From Biscogniauxia marginata (Eukaryota > Ascomycota > Sordariomycetes > Xylariales > Xylariaceae), in the NCBI GenBank assembly GCA_022695795.1, contig MU404063.1, positions 124,001-188,000 of the forward strand: a DNA stretch of 64,000 nucleotides, given 5' to 3'. The notes under the pieces are model-generated. The model did not search any database. It saw nothing but the letters and a program-made list of their open reading frames with translations, and was not told where the DNA came from. Below, piece after piece: positions 1-10,693 of this stretch. Each line of letters opens with the position of its first letter. Positions within the stretch are counted from its first letter, which is position 1. Made by a program: the position numbers and the translations under genes.

Positions 1-361
1 AGTAGCTTCTGACTACTATTGATACGTAATTGAGATGGTACGTGACAGGTAAATCGCGGCCCATACATACTGCCAAGCTGCCATGTAGTTTACTATACCT
101 CCTCGAACTTTAACAACATGTTCGGGTATATACTATTGAAATATGGGGCTATACGACCCTTGTCTCCTGTATCTACATATATATAGGAGGGCGAAGCTCT
201 CCTATCTAGACTCCTACCTTGAACTAATACACTCAATCCTATCCTCACATCTTCCTCTCATCTCAATATATACTGCCTCGACTTGGTTAAGTTCCAGTCA
301 ACGCTCGACATAGACATTTCCATTTGCAATTTACCTCACGACCTATCTTTCGATACTTAGT

Positions 362-3300
362 CTAAACACCAAAATGGATGTAGGGAACCCAGTAAAAGTT
401 TTTCACTCCCTTAGCCTCCTTCACCTCAGCCTCCGAATCTAGCAACGTGGCATCCCTATCCTGCCCCTCCTTGATCTCTCTATCTCGCAGCGTTCTGATG
501 GCTCGGTGGAGGCCCCGACAGACCGCGACATCCGTCATCCCTTCGTCCCGCAACGTCTCATAAAGAACCTTCGCCACATCGACACAATGCATATCCGACA
601 CTTCCCAAAGTGTCCCGACAACATGTCGGAAGCCCGCGAGCTGGAAGGCGCTCACGAGATGGATTCCCTCGTCGGCAAGATTATCTACCTTATTAGACCC
701 CGTCGAGCACGCCGACAGGTAGCTGAGGAACGGCGGGGACTCGTTCTCCTGCAGCCTATGGTCGCGCAGGTCTCCTACAGTTAGCGGGTCGGATGCCCAA
801 TCCTCAAGAAGCAACCGGCTCCGCGAAGGCTCCATGGGATCCGACTCCCCGTGCCCTGCAAAGTGGAATATTTTACACCTGCCTAGGTGTTTGAGCACAT
901 CAGCTTTGCGCGACGCTGGCCTGATCGGCCGTAGCTGGAGCTCCGGACATAGCTCGCTAAGCATCTCTACTTCGTCTGCGGCAGAGGGGAGGATTCGGTT
1001 CGCGAGCAGGCCTGGCGTCTCGCGCATGGCGATCAGAAGAGCACAGTCAGATGAAGGTTTTACGGGGTCGCAAATGCGGCGGCGGCGGCCGTGGATCAAG
1101 GCCTTGATCGACGGGGCGTACGAAGACATGACTCTATCCAGTACCGTCTCAGTAGACCCTGGCATGTGTATTCCGGCTGCGTGGAGTGGTAGCTGACTTA
1201 GGAGTCCGGTAGGAATCCACCATACGTGGGGAGGGTCACTAGAGCTAGGCTTCTTACAACCCAGTATGTCTAGGCATGGGCGGCAAACAACATCCCAGAG
1301 CCACTCCAACATTGTGGCCATGGGAAAATTGGTTGCATGGGACGATCGTAGGTCCTTGGCCCATTTTTCGGCATCCTGTAGTTTCAATCCAGACAATTCC
1401 AGCACCCTGATTTGACTGCTCTCAATGATAAACGCGTCGCACCGATAGGGGCTCAAATTAATAACAACAATAGGATCTGGATCTGCTACAGCCATCAACT
1501 CATCCCGGTCCGGCGGCAGCAGGAAGCGGCCGAATTCGGGTTTGGCGCGAATCGTCGTCATGAGTTTGCTGAACTTTTCATCTGCTTCACGACGTTGTTT
1601 AGCTTGCGTTTCCCAGGTAGACATATCATCGCCAGGTAAAACCCCGGGCGAGTCTAGCTCGTCTCGTAGGGATACAAACTCGTCTGCCAAGGCAGGGTAT
1701 TTCTGGTGAAGATCTGAGATATCTACGCGCATATCCATCAGCAGCCCAGCAATGATACCGCGACCAAGTTCGAGGAGCCGCAACGCATTATCGGCCCCTT
1801 TCCCTGCATTTAAAGACGCGGCCACCCCCATAGAAGCTAATCCAGCAAAGTCTGTAAGCATATGCTGCTTATCGGTATGCTGTAATAATCGCGGGCTTAC
1901 GGCAGGAAGAAGCTTAATAGCGTCTTCCAGCAACTGACTTGATTCTTCCCACTCGAATCGCAATGCCAAAATGTGAGCGGCTTTAAGAGCTACCCGGATA
2001 CGATCATGCGGGGCGGCGGCACGACAATTCCAGCCTTCTATATAGGAAGAAAGCATGCAGTTTAAATCGTCTATCGATTTAGTCCGCGTATATCGAACGC
2101 CAAGCCAGAACCCGAAGTCATGTAAGTACTTTACCCGATCAGGGTGCTCTTGAGGGGTGATGTTTATTGCCATACTTGACATGTCGATAGCGCGGCTAAC
2201 ATCTTTTATAACACCAGAATGTTTAAATCGATGGCCGTAGCAGTTTCCGAGGTTAACCAACCGACTAGGTCGATGGAAATGGCCCAAAGGGGAGGCATCC
2301 ACTGCCATATTCGCTAGTTCGATGGCACGATCAGAATCGGTTATCAAACTAGTTAGTTGGAACCGTTTATTATAATAATTAGCAAGGTTATGTACTCGAG
2401 AAGCTCGGTCGACGTGATCTTCGGGTGTGGCATTTACTGCTCTATCCGAAACATCAATGGCGCGATTCAAGTCAGTAATTGAACCAACCCGATCAAAACG
2501 ACAAAATAGCCAGACTCCAAGCATATCTAACCGGGCGGCACGGTCAGGACCTTCAGGGGTAGCATTTACTGCAGCATCCACCAAGTCGATAGCACGATCC
2601 AGGTCGTTCATCGTCCCAATTCGTCGAAATCGATGGCCTAATAGCATTCCAAAATGGCTTAACCCAGTAGCGTACCTTGGGTTATCCCTAGGGGTGGTAT
2701 TGATTGCTATATTTGAAATATCGATGGCACGGTTCAAATCATTTATAGAACCTCTTTGTTGAAATCGAAGACCAAGTCCGCTTGCAAGGTTATCTGAATG
2801 TACAAATCGCTGAGGGTAATCTTGTGGTACAGCATCTAACGCCATATTGAATGCATCAATACTACGGTCAAGATCGCTATTGGAACTGGACTGTTGAAAC
2901 CGATGGCTAAGGGATATTCCAAGGAGGGTTAGCCAGTGAGCTTGACTGAAATCCCGAGGTGTAGCATCCACTACCGTTGTCGCAATATCGATAACACGGT
3001 TCAAATCGTCCATCGAACCAGTCCGTTTATGGCGATCTTGAAGCCGTGTTGCAAGGTTTCCTAGCAGTTTTATGTCAGGATAGTTTCGCGGTGTGTCTTC
3101 GACCAACTTCGCTGAAATATCGATAGAATGGTTAAGGTCGTCTATCGAACCAGTGTGCTGATATGAGATACCAAGGCCATTTCCAAGGTTATTTGCTATG
3201 GCAGCATGGCTAGGATGGTCAGGAGGTACGAGATTCATTGCCGTGCTTAACACGTCAAGGGAACGGTCAAGATCGCCTAATAAACCAGTCCGCTCAAATC

Positions 3301-5725
3301 GATTTCCAAGCTGGATTCCAAGATTGCTTAACCGGCCTGCCAAATCAATGAGATTATCTTGAGGTGTGGCATCTATTGCCATACTTAGCATGTTGATACC
3401 ACGGTCCAGGTCGTCCATCGAATCAGTCCGCTCAAAGCGATCGCCAAGCCGGAGTCCAAGGCTATTCAATATGAGATCTCGATTAGGGTCATCTGAAGTT
3501 GTGCTATTAAGCACCGTGTCCAATATCTCAATAGCACAATTTAAGTCATCAATGGAATCAGTTTGCCGGAATCGAAGGCCAAGCTGGAGTCCGAAGTTAT
3601 GTAACAAACTAGTTCGATCAGGATGGTCCTCAGGAATGATATCGAGTAGTGTATTTGAAACATGAAGAGCACGTTTTAAATCGTCAAGTAAACCGGTTCG
3701 TTGATAGAGATCCATAAGCCGGACTCCAAGTTGAGTCAACTGACTAAGTCGGCTAGGATGGTCTTGAGGTGTAGTAGCTTCCAAGGCCATGTTGAGGGCG
3801 TCAACAGAACGTCGTAAGTTATCTATCGAGCCTGTTTGGTCAAAATGTTCACCGAGCCTGGTTCCAAGGAGATTTAATCGACCAGCTCGTTTGGGGTGGT
3901 CCTGAGGCGTAGCATCTACCGCCATACTCAACAGGTCGATAATACGATTTAGGTCGTTTATTGAACCGGTCCTCTCGAATCGAACACCGAGCATGACTGC
4001 TAAGTTGCTTAAAGCCGAGGTTCTTGGGGCCACATCGATTGCCTGCTCCGTCATGCGAATAGCTTCGTCCAGGTCACGTTGGACGCCAGTTTGTTCGTAT
4101 GTGTTGAAGACAATGCCGGCCCGACCAATCATATTGTCTAGTTCGTCATCTGTAAGTGGTTGATCTGTTCTTTGATTAAGCATATTAGTACGTCGCATTT
4201 TTATCCAAAACAATTATAGCATTTGTGGATTGTAAGCACAGGCTGGTATTATGATACGCAGCGTTGAAACCAAAGCACAACGGTGCTCTCATAAGATGGG
4301 GACTGAAGGAACCCAAACTCACCTGTTCTCAGCAAACGGATCTAAGGCATAGCCAAGCTGGTTAGCCCACAACGATATCATATTGAGAATTTTGGATCCG
4401 CGGGCGCGATCCTGGTCGTCAAGATCCAGCGCCGCGATCCATCGTTTCGTCAATTGAATAGCTTGGTAAAGGTATTCCAATGAGTGTTTTCTCGTGAAAA
4501 TAAGGAAACAAGCGTAAATATATAACCCGATCTGGTTATCGTTCGGCGGATCTTCGTACATCGTCGAGAGGAGGCAGAGCTCTTCGTCGCTCATGTTGCA
4601 AAGATCAGTGATAATTTCCGCCTCGAGGTTAAATAGCTCCGTCTCAGCAGGCTCCATATCTCGGTTCAAACCATGTGCTGGCATGTGGTTGGGCCTAAGA
4701 TTTATCAGTTAAACCATTTCTCCTATTTCTATCAACGGTAACATACATCGAGATACTGATTTCCACGATTCCGCCGTCGCTTTCAACAGAAACTTCGGCC
4801 CCCGCATCTCGCGCTAAAGCCATCAAATCGTCTCGATCATCCTGAGATCTCGTATGGGTGCACTTCGTTAAGAGCAGTCCAATCCAATCGCGAACGCGGG
4901 CTGGATGATCGGGGTGTTCCGGTGGCGTTATCGCTACCATTTCCTGGGCACGGAAAATTGTCTCTTGAAGATCGTCTAAGGACTTTGTGTATCGGAACTT
5001 CTTGATTAGCATTATAATCAAGTCCTTTAGTCGAGGGGCGTAAGAAGGGTTGTTGCTGTTGTTAGGCATCTGTTCTTTAATCTGGTCGATAGCATGCTCA
5101 AGGTCCCCCATAGCGCCGCTTTTCAAAAATATGTAATAGTAAGCATAGCCAATCGACTCTGTTTGCTCGACATTCCGCTGCGCGTCTTCACCTTCTACAT
5201 GACGACGCAGTTGATCTAGGTCCATGTTCTTGAGTGAATACGGCCACGCGGCTGTATTTCCACCTAGATCCCTGTAGTATTGTAGCGTATTAAGTATCCC
5301 AGTACAATCAACGTCCAAAGTTTCCGCCGTGGGATGATGGCGGCTGGCGGCAATCACCTCTCCTGTAGCGGCAACACAGTCACTCGAGGGAGCATGGCTG
5401 TCATGCCCAGGGGAGTGGCTTGCTGCGGTCAAGGATGTGCAAGCAGTTAAGGTGTCAGAGGTAGTCCCAGAGCAGTTGTGAGGCCAGGAGGCATTTTCTG
5501 CTTCTGGAAAGGGTGGCGATCGGTCATCGTCCCCAGGTCCAACCTAAAACTAGTTCGTTACTGGTCCTAAGCAGCAGTATTCTGCGGGCCACCTACAGTA
5601 TCGTCGTTATCGAGGCTTCGTGCCTGATTTCCCGCTCTGTCAACCGCTGGACGTGAGCGGGTGTTGTCGGAGGTCTCATGATAACATCCCTCAGGCTGAT
5701 CGAGAAGGTCTCCTACTCCTGGCAT
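362..5725 (-). CDS. TPR-repeat protein with C-terminal CHAT protease domain
   Basis: Proposed model complement(join(362..4169,4323..4694,4747..5543,5597..5725)), 1,701 residues. Exon 1 opens at the ATG at 5725 and has a GTAGGT donor. Intron 2 (4695-4746) runs from GTATGT to CTTAG and removes a stop. Intron 3 (4170-4322) has a GTGAGT donor and TACTAAT branch point but an unusual AAAG acceptor, the only one that keeps phase. The first 200 or so residues look disordered. About 15-16 degenerate helical repeats of 45-46 residues follow (about residues 460-1190), each with a core like TGSIDDLNRAID and a TPQDHPDR-like linker. The end is a CHAT domain (caspase HetF-associated, separase/caspase fold) with the pair His (HFAGHG, about 1539) and Cys (LSACSTG, about 1587) intact. 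CHAT proteins are predicted cysteine endopeptidases; TPRs usually sense a partner. The substrate is unknown. The family call is secure; the 5' exons are inferred. Confidence 0.85.
2050..4110 (-). repeat. Degenerate tandem array encoding TPR-like repeats
   Basis: Within the CHAT gene the DNA shows a 135-138 base periodicity. Each unit recalls the words for 'GSIDDLNRAID', 'MAVDATPQD' and 'LGxRLGxRF'. About 15-16 copies can be lined up. They have diverged at most third positions, so this is an old array rather than a recent amplification. The last clear unit precedes the linker to the CHAT domain. Confidence 0.85.
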
Positions 5726-7342
5726 CGCGCTGGCCTAGGCTATGTAGTTCGGGTTGATTATCTTTCTAAGGGTTCGCAGATCCAGCTTTTCGCGCTCACA
5801 TCTAAGTAGTGTGGCCATCGATCAGCTGTACTTATAGCTAGCAGCTCAAGTGTATTAGCATCCTGGATGGGTCATATTAGACATGAGAGAGCCTGCCTCG
5901 TAGAATACCTTGCATCGAAAAAGTTCATAATATTGGCACACTACCTTAAGTAAGTAACAAGAAGCTCCCACCTTCATCATTGGCCGTCTGTATCCCGCAT
6001 TTCTGTACGAAAGTCCCGCTACGGAGTAATAGTCGTTGACATCAAGCCGTCACTGACTCACTACGTGCCCCTCGTGCAAAGATACTGCATAGGGTCCGAG
6101 ACTTACTGGTGGAAATGATCTGATGACTTGGCTATGATAGCTGAAGACTGTGACTCATTGCCGTACCGAGAGAATTCGCAGTAGGAGAATTTCTCATGAG
6201 AGATAGGCACCAACATGTCTTCTTTCAAAAGCGATCAATTTTTTATTCCCTCGTAATTTCCTGGCCAATTCAACCTCACCAGAGCCTCATATGAAGCCAG
6301 CGGGTTCTCGTGCGCTCTGGTCGACAAGACATTACTTGCAGCCCAAACGTCACATGGATCCACAGAAGCACGGCTATATACCAACTTCTTTACGATGACG
6401 AATGAAGTTGCTCTGAGTTATGGTTGTTGAGAGCGATGCCATGAATCTAGACCTGAGTGCATGTATATATTTTGGCCCCACCCGTCTATACGTGGCTCGC
6501 TACGTCCAGACAGCATAGCCCCCATGTTTCACGACAGAAAACGAGCGAACGCATAATTAACCAGTCGGTGGCAGTTCTGATGCTGCCCAACTCAGAGCAG
6601 CGGATGAGGCAATCGATTGCTGCCCGAGCGGCTGGGCTATGGGAGCCAAATAGCAAGGCGAAGCAGCTCTGCTTGTCCGAGTAAGGCAGAAAGTGTAAAA
6701 TTTGTACAAGCCTTGATGATTTGACGAAGCTGTCTGGTGGGCTATGCAAGAGGTTATACCACCGTTTCTCATTCTTTCAAGAAACGATGGCGATTGAAAA
6801 ATGGAATGTTGAAGTAGAAGAACTAACATCACCATGCTCTTCCTGAAAGAGAGGGCTATCATCAATGACTACCCAATGGTTAGATGAGACTGAGAGTCTA
6901 AGACGCAAGACAAATACTGGCGGATAATCTACGGTAGAAACCACGTAACCAATATTCTGTAGAGCTCTACAGAGTAAGACTGGTCAACTTAAGGCTATAG
7001 CCACTTCTCAGGATTCGTCTTGTGACTATAGGCAGCGTACCCTGATGAGCCGCCTAGAAGTATCCTGAAAAGATGCAACTATTACCTCCAAATCAGGAAG
7101 CCCCTTCGACAGATCTTAGTCAGCCAGTCTCAAATCGGGTTCGTCATAGAATGATGATTCAAAATGGTTTCGATAATAAGTTTAGCTCCTATGTCAACTG
7201 GAGAGTTTGATCAAAAGAACAGCTGAGAAGGCTTTCTATTGATAACGAAAGGTCCGCTGTTAGAGTTATATGATTGGCGGTAAATGTACGGATGTAGGTA
7301 GAGTCCGTTCCCTCAGGGGGTGGGAGGGGAAGGGGGTGTTCC
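5726..7342. other. Divergent intergenic region between CHAT and caspase genes
   Basis: This 1.6 kb stretch separates the starts of the TPR-CHAT and caspase-like genes and must hold both promoters. Short reading frames at 6457-6865 overlap on both strands and show no family motif. I see no further gene in it. Confidence 0.5.
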
Positions 7343-7365
7343 TATATAAGGGGACAACATCCCCT
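7343..7365 (+). promoter_or_regulatory. TATA box with flanking AGGGG/CCCCT inverted pair
   Basis: A TATATAAG element at 7343-7350 overlaps AGGGG (7349-7353), which pairs with CCCCT at 7361-7365 as a short inverted repeat. It lies about 205 bases before the caspase-like start codon. AGGGG/CCCCT is the core of the yeast stress response element bound by Msn2/4-type zinc fingers. A stress role here is inference. Confidence 0.5.
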
Positions 7366-7554
7366 CAAACCGAGAGGATCTTGGAAGTTTAGATTCCAAT
7401 AACGTTAATATCTCAAACACATAGTATTGCCTCATTGCTCTGAACTTCCTTCAATTTTGTTTGTGATACTTAGCGCATATTTTCAGGAAGCAGGACGCGG
7501 ACGGTTGATAAGCTTTGCCTGTAGAATCGCCACCGTATCTGATTCAACCTCGCT

Positions 7555-9558
7555 ATGACGAATAAAGACTTTACATCGACTCTCTGGGCCATAATCATTG
7601 GGATCAATTATTACCCGTCGGATCGATGTCTCCAAGGCAGTGTACAAGATGCGATGATGGTGAAACACTACCTTGAGGAGGGAGCAATCCCTATAGACAC
7701 TGCGATCCTAACTGCGACTACGCCATCGGATCCGACCTCTGGTCAGCCGGTTGAAGAGCCGGAAATTTGGCCCACCCAAAAAAACGTAGTTTCAAACCTA
7801 AAAAGGATTATCAAGATGGCAAACCCTGGAGATTCAGTCTATATTCACTACTCGGGACACGGCACACGGATCCCAAGCGACGCGCGGCCGGGATCCGATG
7901 GTACTAGGGGACTTGCCTTAGCCCTTTTCGATCGCTATCTTGAAGGCCGTCACCTAGCTACGGCTCTTCGGAAGATGGCAGAAAAGGGACTAATCGTCAC
8001 ACTGGTCCTCGATTGTTGCTTCTCAGGAGATGTGGTACGTGGCGATGATTGCCGGGATTGGGATGTGCGCTGCGTCGGTTACAATCCCAAAGTGAACGCC
8101 GTCAGTTTTCGAGTACCTGAAGATGATCTGTTCAACTCGGAACACACTTTACGTAACTCTGAGATTAAGGAAGACTGGCTTGTTAATCCGGACGGTTACG
8201 CGATCATCTCGGCATGCGGACCGTACGAACGGGCATATGAAATCAATATTGAAGGACAAGGACGAAGAGGAGCCCTTACATATTTCCTTTTCGAGACTTT
8301 ACGTAGGCTGGGGGCCAACGGCGCCAAAGTATCGCATCGATCACTACATGAATACCTCTGCGCAAAGTTTCATTCCTCTTGGCCACAACAGACGCCGATG
8401 GACTTTGGGAATAAGAACCGGTCACTTTGGGGGCACCTGATTGGCACACCAGAAACACCCTTCGTCTCTGTTTACAGGGCCGGCGATACCCGCCTGTGCC
8501 TGAGAGCCGGAGAAGCACATGGTATTCACAAGGGCGACGAGTTTGCCGTATCTCCCTTCGACGTATCTGAATGGGCCACTAAACAGGTGAAGGAACCAGT
8601 CAAGATTCTCAGAGTTGAGACAGTACGATCCTTCGAATCCGATCTGATTGACACAAGCCCAAGATCGGATACGAGGGATATCGCGACAGGCTGGAAGGCA
8701 AAGCTGGTAAAATGCGCATCTCCGCGAAGAACTTCAGTTCAACTTGCGACACATATTCATAATCAATCACAATGGAAAGATGCGGCCAAGGGACGACATT
8801 TTCTCCACCTGTCTACAGAAGACGCAAGTGAGCCCAGCATGTTTAATATTATAATCAATGAGAATGAAGAATATGAAGTAGTTGATGTGTTGCATGACAA
8901 GATCGCTGGGCTGCCGATGGTCCCGGTCGGTTCTCCCGGAGCGATGGCCGAGATACTGGATATTGCACATCACTTAGCAACATTCAAGTACTTCGAGGGG
9001 GTAGAAAATCGACTCCCCTATCCAGCCTTTCAGCAGTCGTTCTCGTTAAAACCACACTCTACCACCGGGGCAAATGGCGCCTTTGAAATCGAGCACGACG
9101 GTATATGGGGCTTCACTGTCGATAACACCCGTAATGAGCCACTATACATGGCTATCTTGAATTTCACTCCGTCATGGGAAGTCGTTAATTTGGTGACATC
9201 GTCAGGTGGTGACGGTTATCAGGTGGTAACACCACGGAAGGGAGAAATCAACGGCAAAAAGGTTATAAGACTACGGATGAAAGTCCCCGACTTTCTACAA
9301 GCTAGCGGTATAGCCCAATGCCAGGACATCATCAAAATATTCATCACCAGTAGGCCCGTCTCATTTCCCACCATGGTTTTGCCGAAAATGCCCCTCGATG
9401 TCGATCGCCCGGGCCGTCAACCACGTTGTAACACAGACGACTTCCTCGCGATCCTTGAGCAGCTACCATCACAACTCCGAGATTCAAGTAACCTAAGGGG
9501 AGAGGAGTGGTCAACTCAAAATTTCATCGTACAGACTACTCTAAAACAACGCGGATAA
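7555..9558 (+). CDS. Caspase-fold (peptidase C14) protein
   Basis: A single uninterrupted frame of 667 residues. The N-terminal caspase domain (about residues 8-310) has the start strand LWAIIIGINYY, the catalytic His102 in HYSGHGT and the catalytic Cys155 in LDCCFSG, preceded by hydrophobic strands. The stretch between the two motifs is a little short, but both catalytic residues are present. Residues about 315-667 are beta-rich and end in a region resembling the DUF4384-like accessory domain of bacterial caspases (around NEPLYMAILNF); that likeness is weak. Such fungal C14 proteins are grouped with metacaspases, cut after basic residues and are tied to stress and cell death. The gene is head-to-head with the TPR-CHAT gene. 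ATG 7555 is chosen because the fold begins seven residues later. No introns are needed. Confidence 0.88.
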   Translation: MTNKDFTSTLWAIIIGINYYPSDRCLQGSVQDAMMVKHYLEEGAIPIDTAILTATTPSDPTSGQPVEEPEIWPTQKNVVSNLKRIIKMANPGDSVYIHYSGHGTRIPSDARPGSDGTRGLALALFDRYLEGRHLATALRKMAEKGLIVTLVLDCCFSGDVVRGDDCRDWDVRCVGYNPKVNAVSFRVPEDDLFNSEHTLRNSEIKEDWLVNPDGYAIISACGPYERAYEINIEGQGRRGALTYFLFETLRRLGANGAKVSHRSLHEYLCAKFHSSWPQQTPMDFGNKNRSLWGHLIGTPETPFVSVYRAGDTRLCLRAGEAHGIHKGDEFAVSPFDVSEWATKQVKEPVKILRVETVRSFESDLIDTSPRSDTRDIATGWKAKLVKCASPRRTSVQLATHIHNQSQWKDAAKGRHFLHLSTEDASEPSMFNIIINENEEYEVVDVLHDKIAGLPMVPVGSPGAMAEILDIAHHLATFKYFEGVENRLPYPAFQQSFSLKPHSTTGANGAFEIEHDGIWGFTVDNTRNEPLYMAILNFTPSWEVVNLVTSSGGDGYQVVTPRKGEINGKKVIRLRMKVPDFLQASGIAQCQDIIKIFITSRPVSFPTMVLPKMPLDVDRPGRQPRCNTDDFLAILEQLPSQLRDSSNLRGEEWSTQNFIVQTTLKQRG

Positions 9559-9853
9559 CGCGAAGGAGCACTACTGTCCCATTTTGGGTTGAAGCTTTTT
9601 AGTTGTCAGATTAAAAATACTGTTGCGGGTTGGAAAGCGAGTTTTAGGTGGATTCCGAACAACAGATATCAATGTCACGTCTGTAATGTCAAGAGTGTCT
9701 TGGGTAACCAAGTTTCAATTTCAAGCTGGTCACTATCTAGACTATAGGAGAGGTAATAAGCGTGGTTGGACAGTTTCAAGGGTCAATGATGGTCCCCTAT
9801 TCAGAACTATGATTTAGCCGTGACGGAATCCTCGTATGAAATTCAACTCGGAT

Positions 9854-10081
9854 TTATTCAAAAGGATCCTTTAGCTCCAAGTCCTTCTCTTCAAAGGTAT
9901 GCCCACCCCCGTTCCTATTCCTGATCCTATTCCCGCTTGCATCGCAAAGCGTATACTTTCTGTCGTGTACGGAAGATACTATGTATGACCCGCTACGCGT
10001 GGTTGTCCGAGTCGACAGGATGTATACCTCGTCATTCGGCCGAAATTTAGGCACCTAATACGCTTTAATATCATATGTCAT
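9854..10081 (-). pseudogene. Small SH3-like protein, possibly interrupted
   Basis: A 66-codon frame (9854-10054) encodes a compact beta-rich protein with features FRPNDEVYIL, GSYIVSSV, YTLCDASGN and a terminal FEEKDLEL. This spacing resembles small SH3-like or chromo-barrel proteins in which strands 'GDxVYL', 'GPYxV' and 'KYTL' follow each other. The frame opens with GTG, not ATG. Directly upstream an in-frame TAG (10055-10057) separates it from ATG at 10081. Either a CAG has mutated to TAG or this is the last exon of a gene whose first exon I cannot identify. It is tail-to-tail with the caspase-like gene, 295 bases away. No function is assigned. Confidence 0.4.
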
Positions 10082-10693
10082 CCCAACTAAACTTGGGTTT
10101 CTTACGTTAGAGTATTTTCGGATTGTTGGACGACCACCATCATCGCAGAAAGAGACATTGGGACCCTGGCCGCTTCTGCCAAACATGTTAGAATATTCCA
10201 GTCTATCGGTAGTACATCACCTACTCGTGAATCGACTCCATTTAATAGTTGATTAGATAAGGTAAGAATATAGGTAAGCTGCGAAGAAGAGGGGAGGTAG
10301 AGTTGACAATATGGAGTCGTACATGAGCCTAACTTCACAAGGGGTCTGAGATGTAGTTCGGGCTTTATTACTTCTCGAATTAGTGCACAACAGTGCCCGA
10401 AAACCTATGCAGGGCTCCCGACCTGTCAACTATGAACATGACCCACCTTGCAGCCTAATGTTCTGCGTGTTGCGCATCCAGCTTATAAGCGCTAATCGAG
10501 CAGGCTGTGTTCATGTAAACTGCCAATGCAGTGCAAATAAGCATGCTCAAGGAGATGCCCCTGAAAAAGCCAAGCTCGGGAGAGATTTCAACTCACCCGA
10601 TCGCCAACTTGGATAGTGAGATGCGAAACCCAAATTCGATAAACCCTGACATCTTTCACGTTAATAGCGAGCATCACATCCTTCTCAGAAATA
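10082..10693. other. Intergenic, no gene seen
   Basis: Only short overlapping frames without recognisable motifs occur between the small SH3-like frame and the zinc-cluster pseudogene. Confidence 0.4.

Noticed and set aside
4695..5432. A separate TPR gene upstream of the CHAT gene
   Set aside because: It opens with TTG, and phase-consistent introns join it both to an ATG exon upstream and to the CHAT frame downstream, so it is part of the larger gene.
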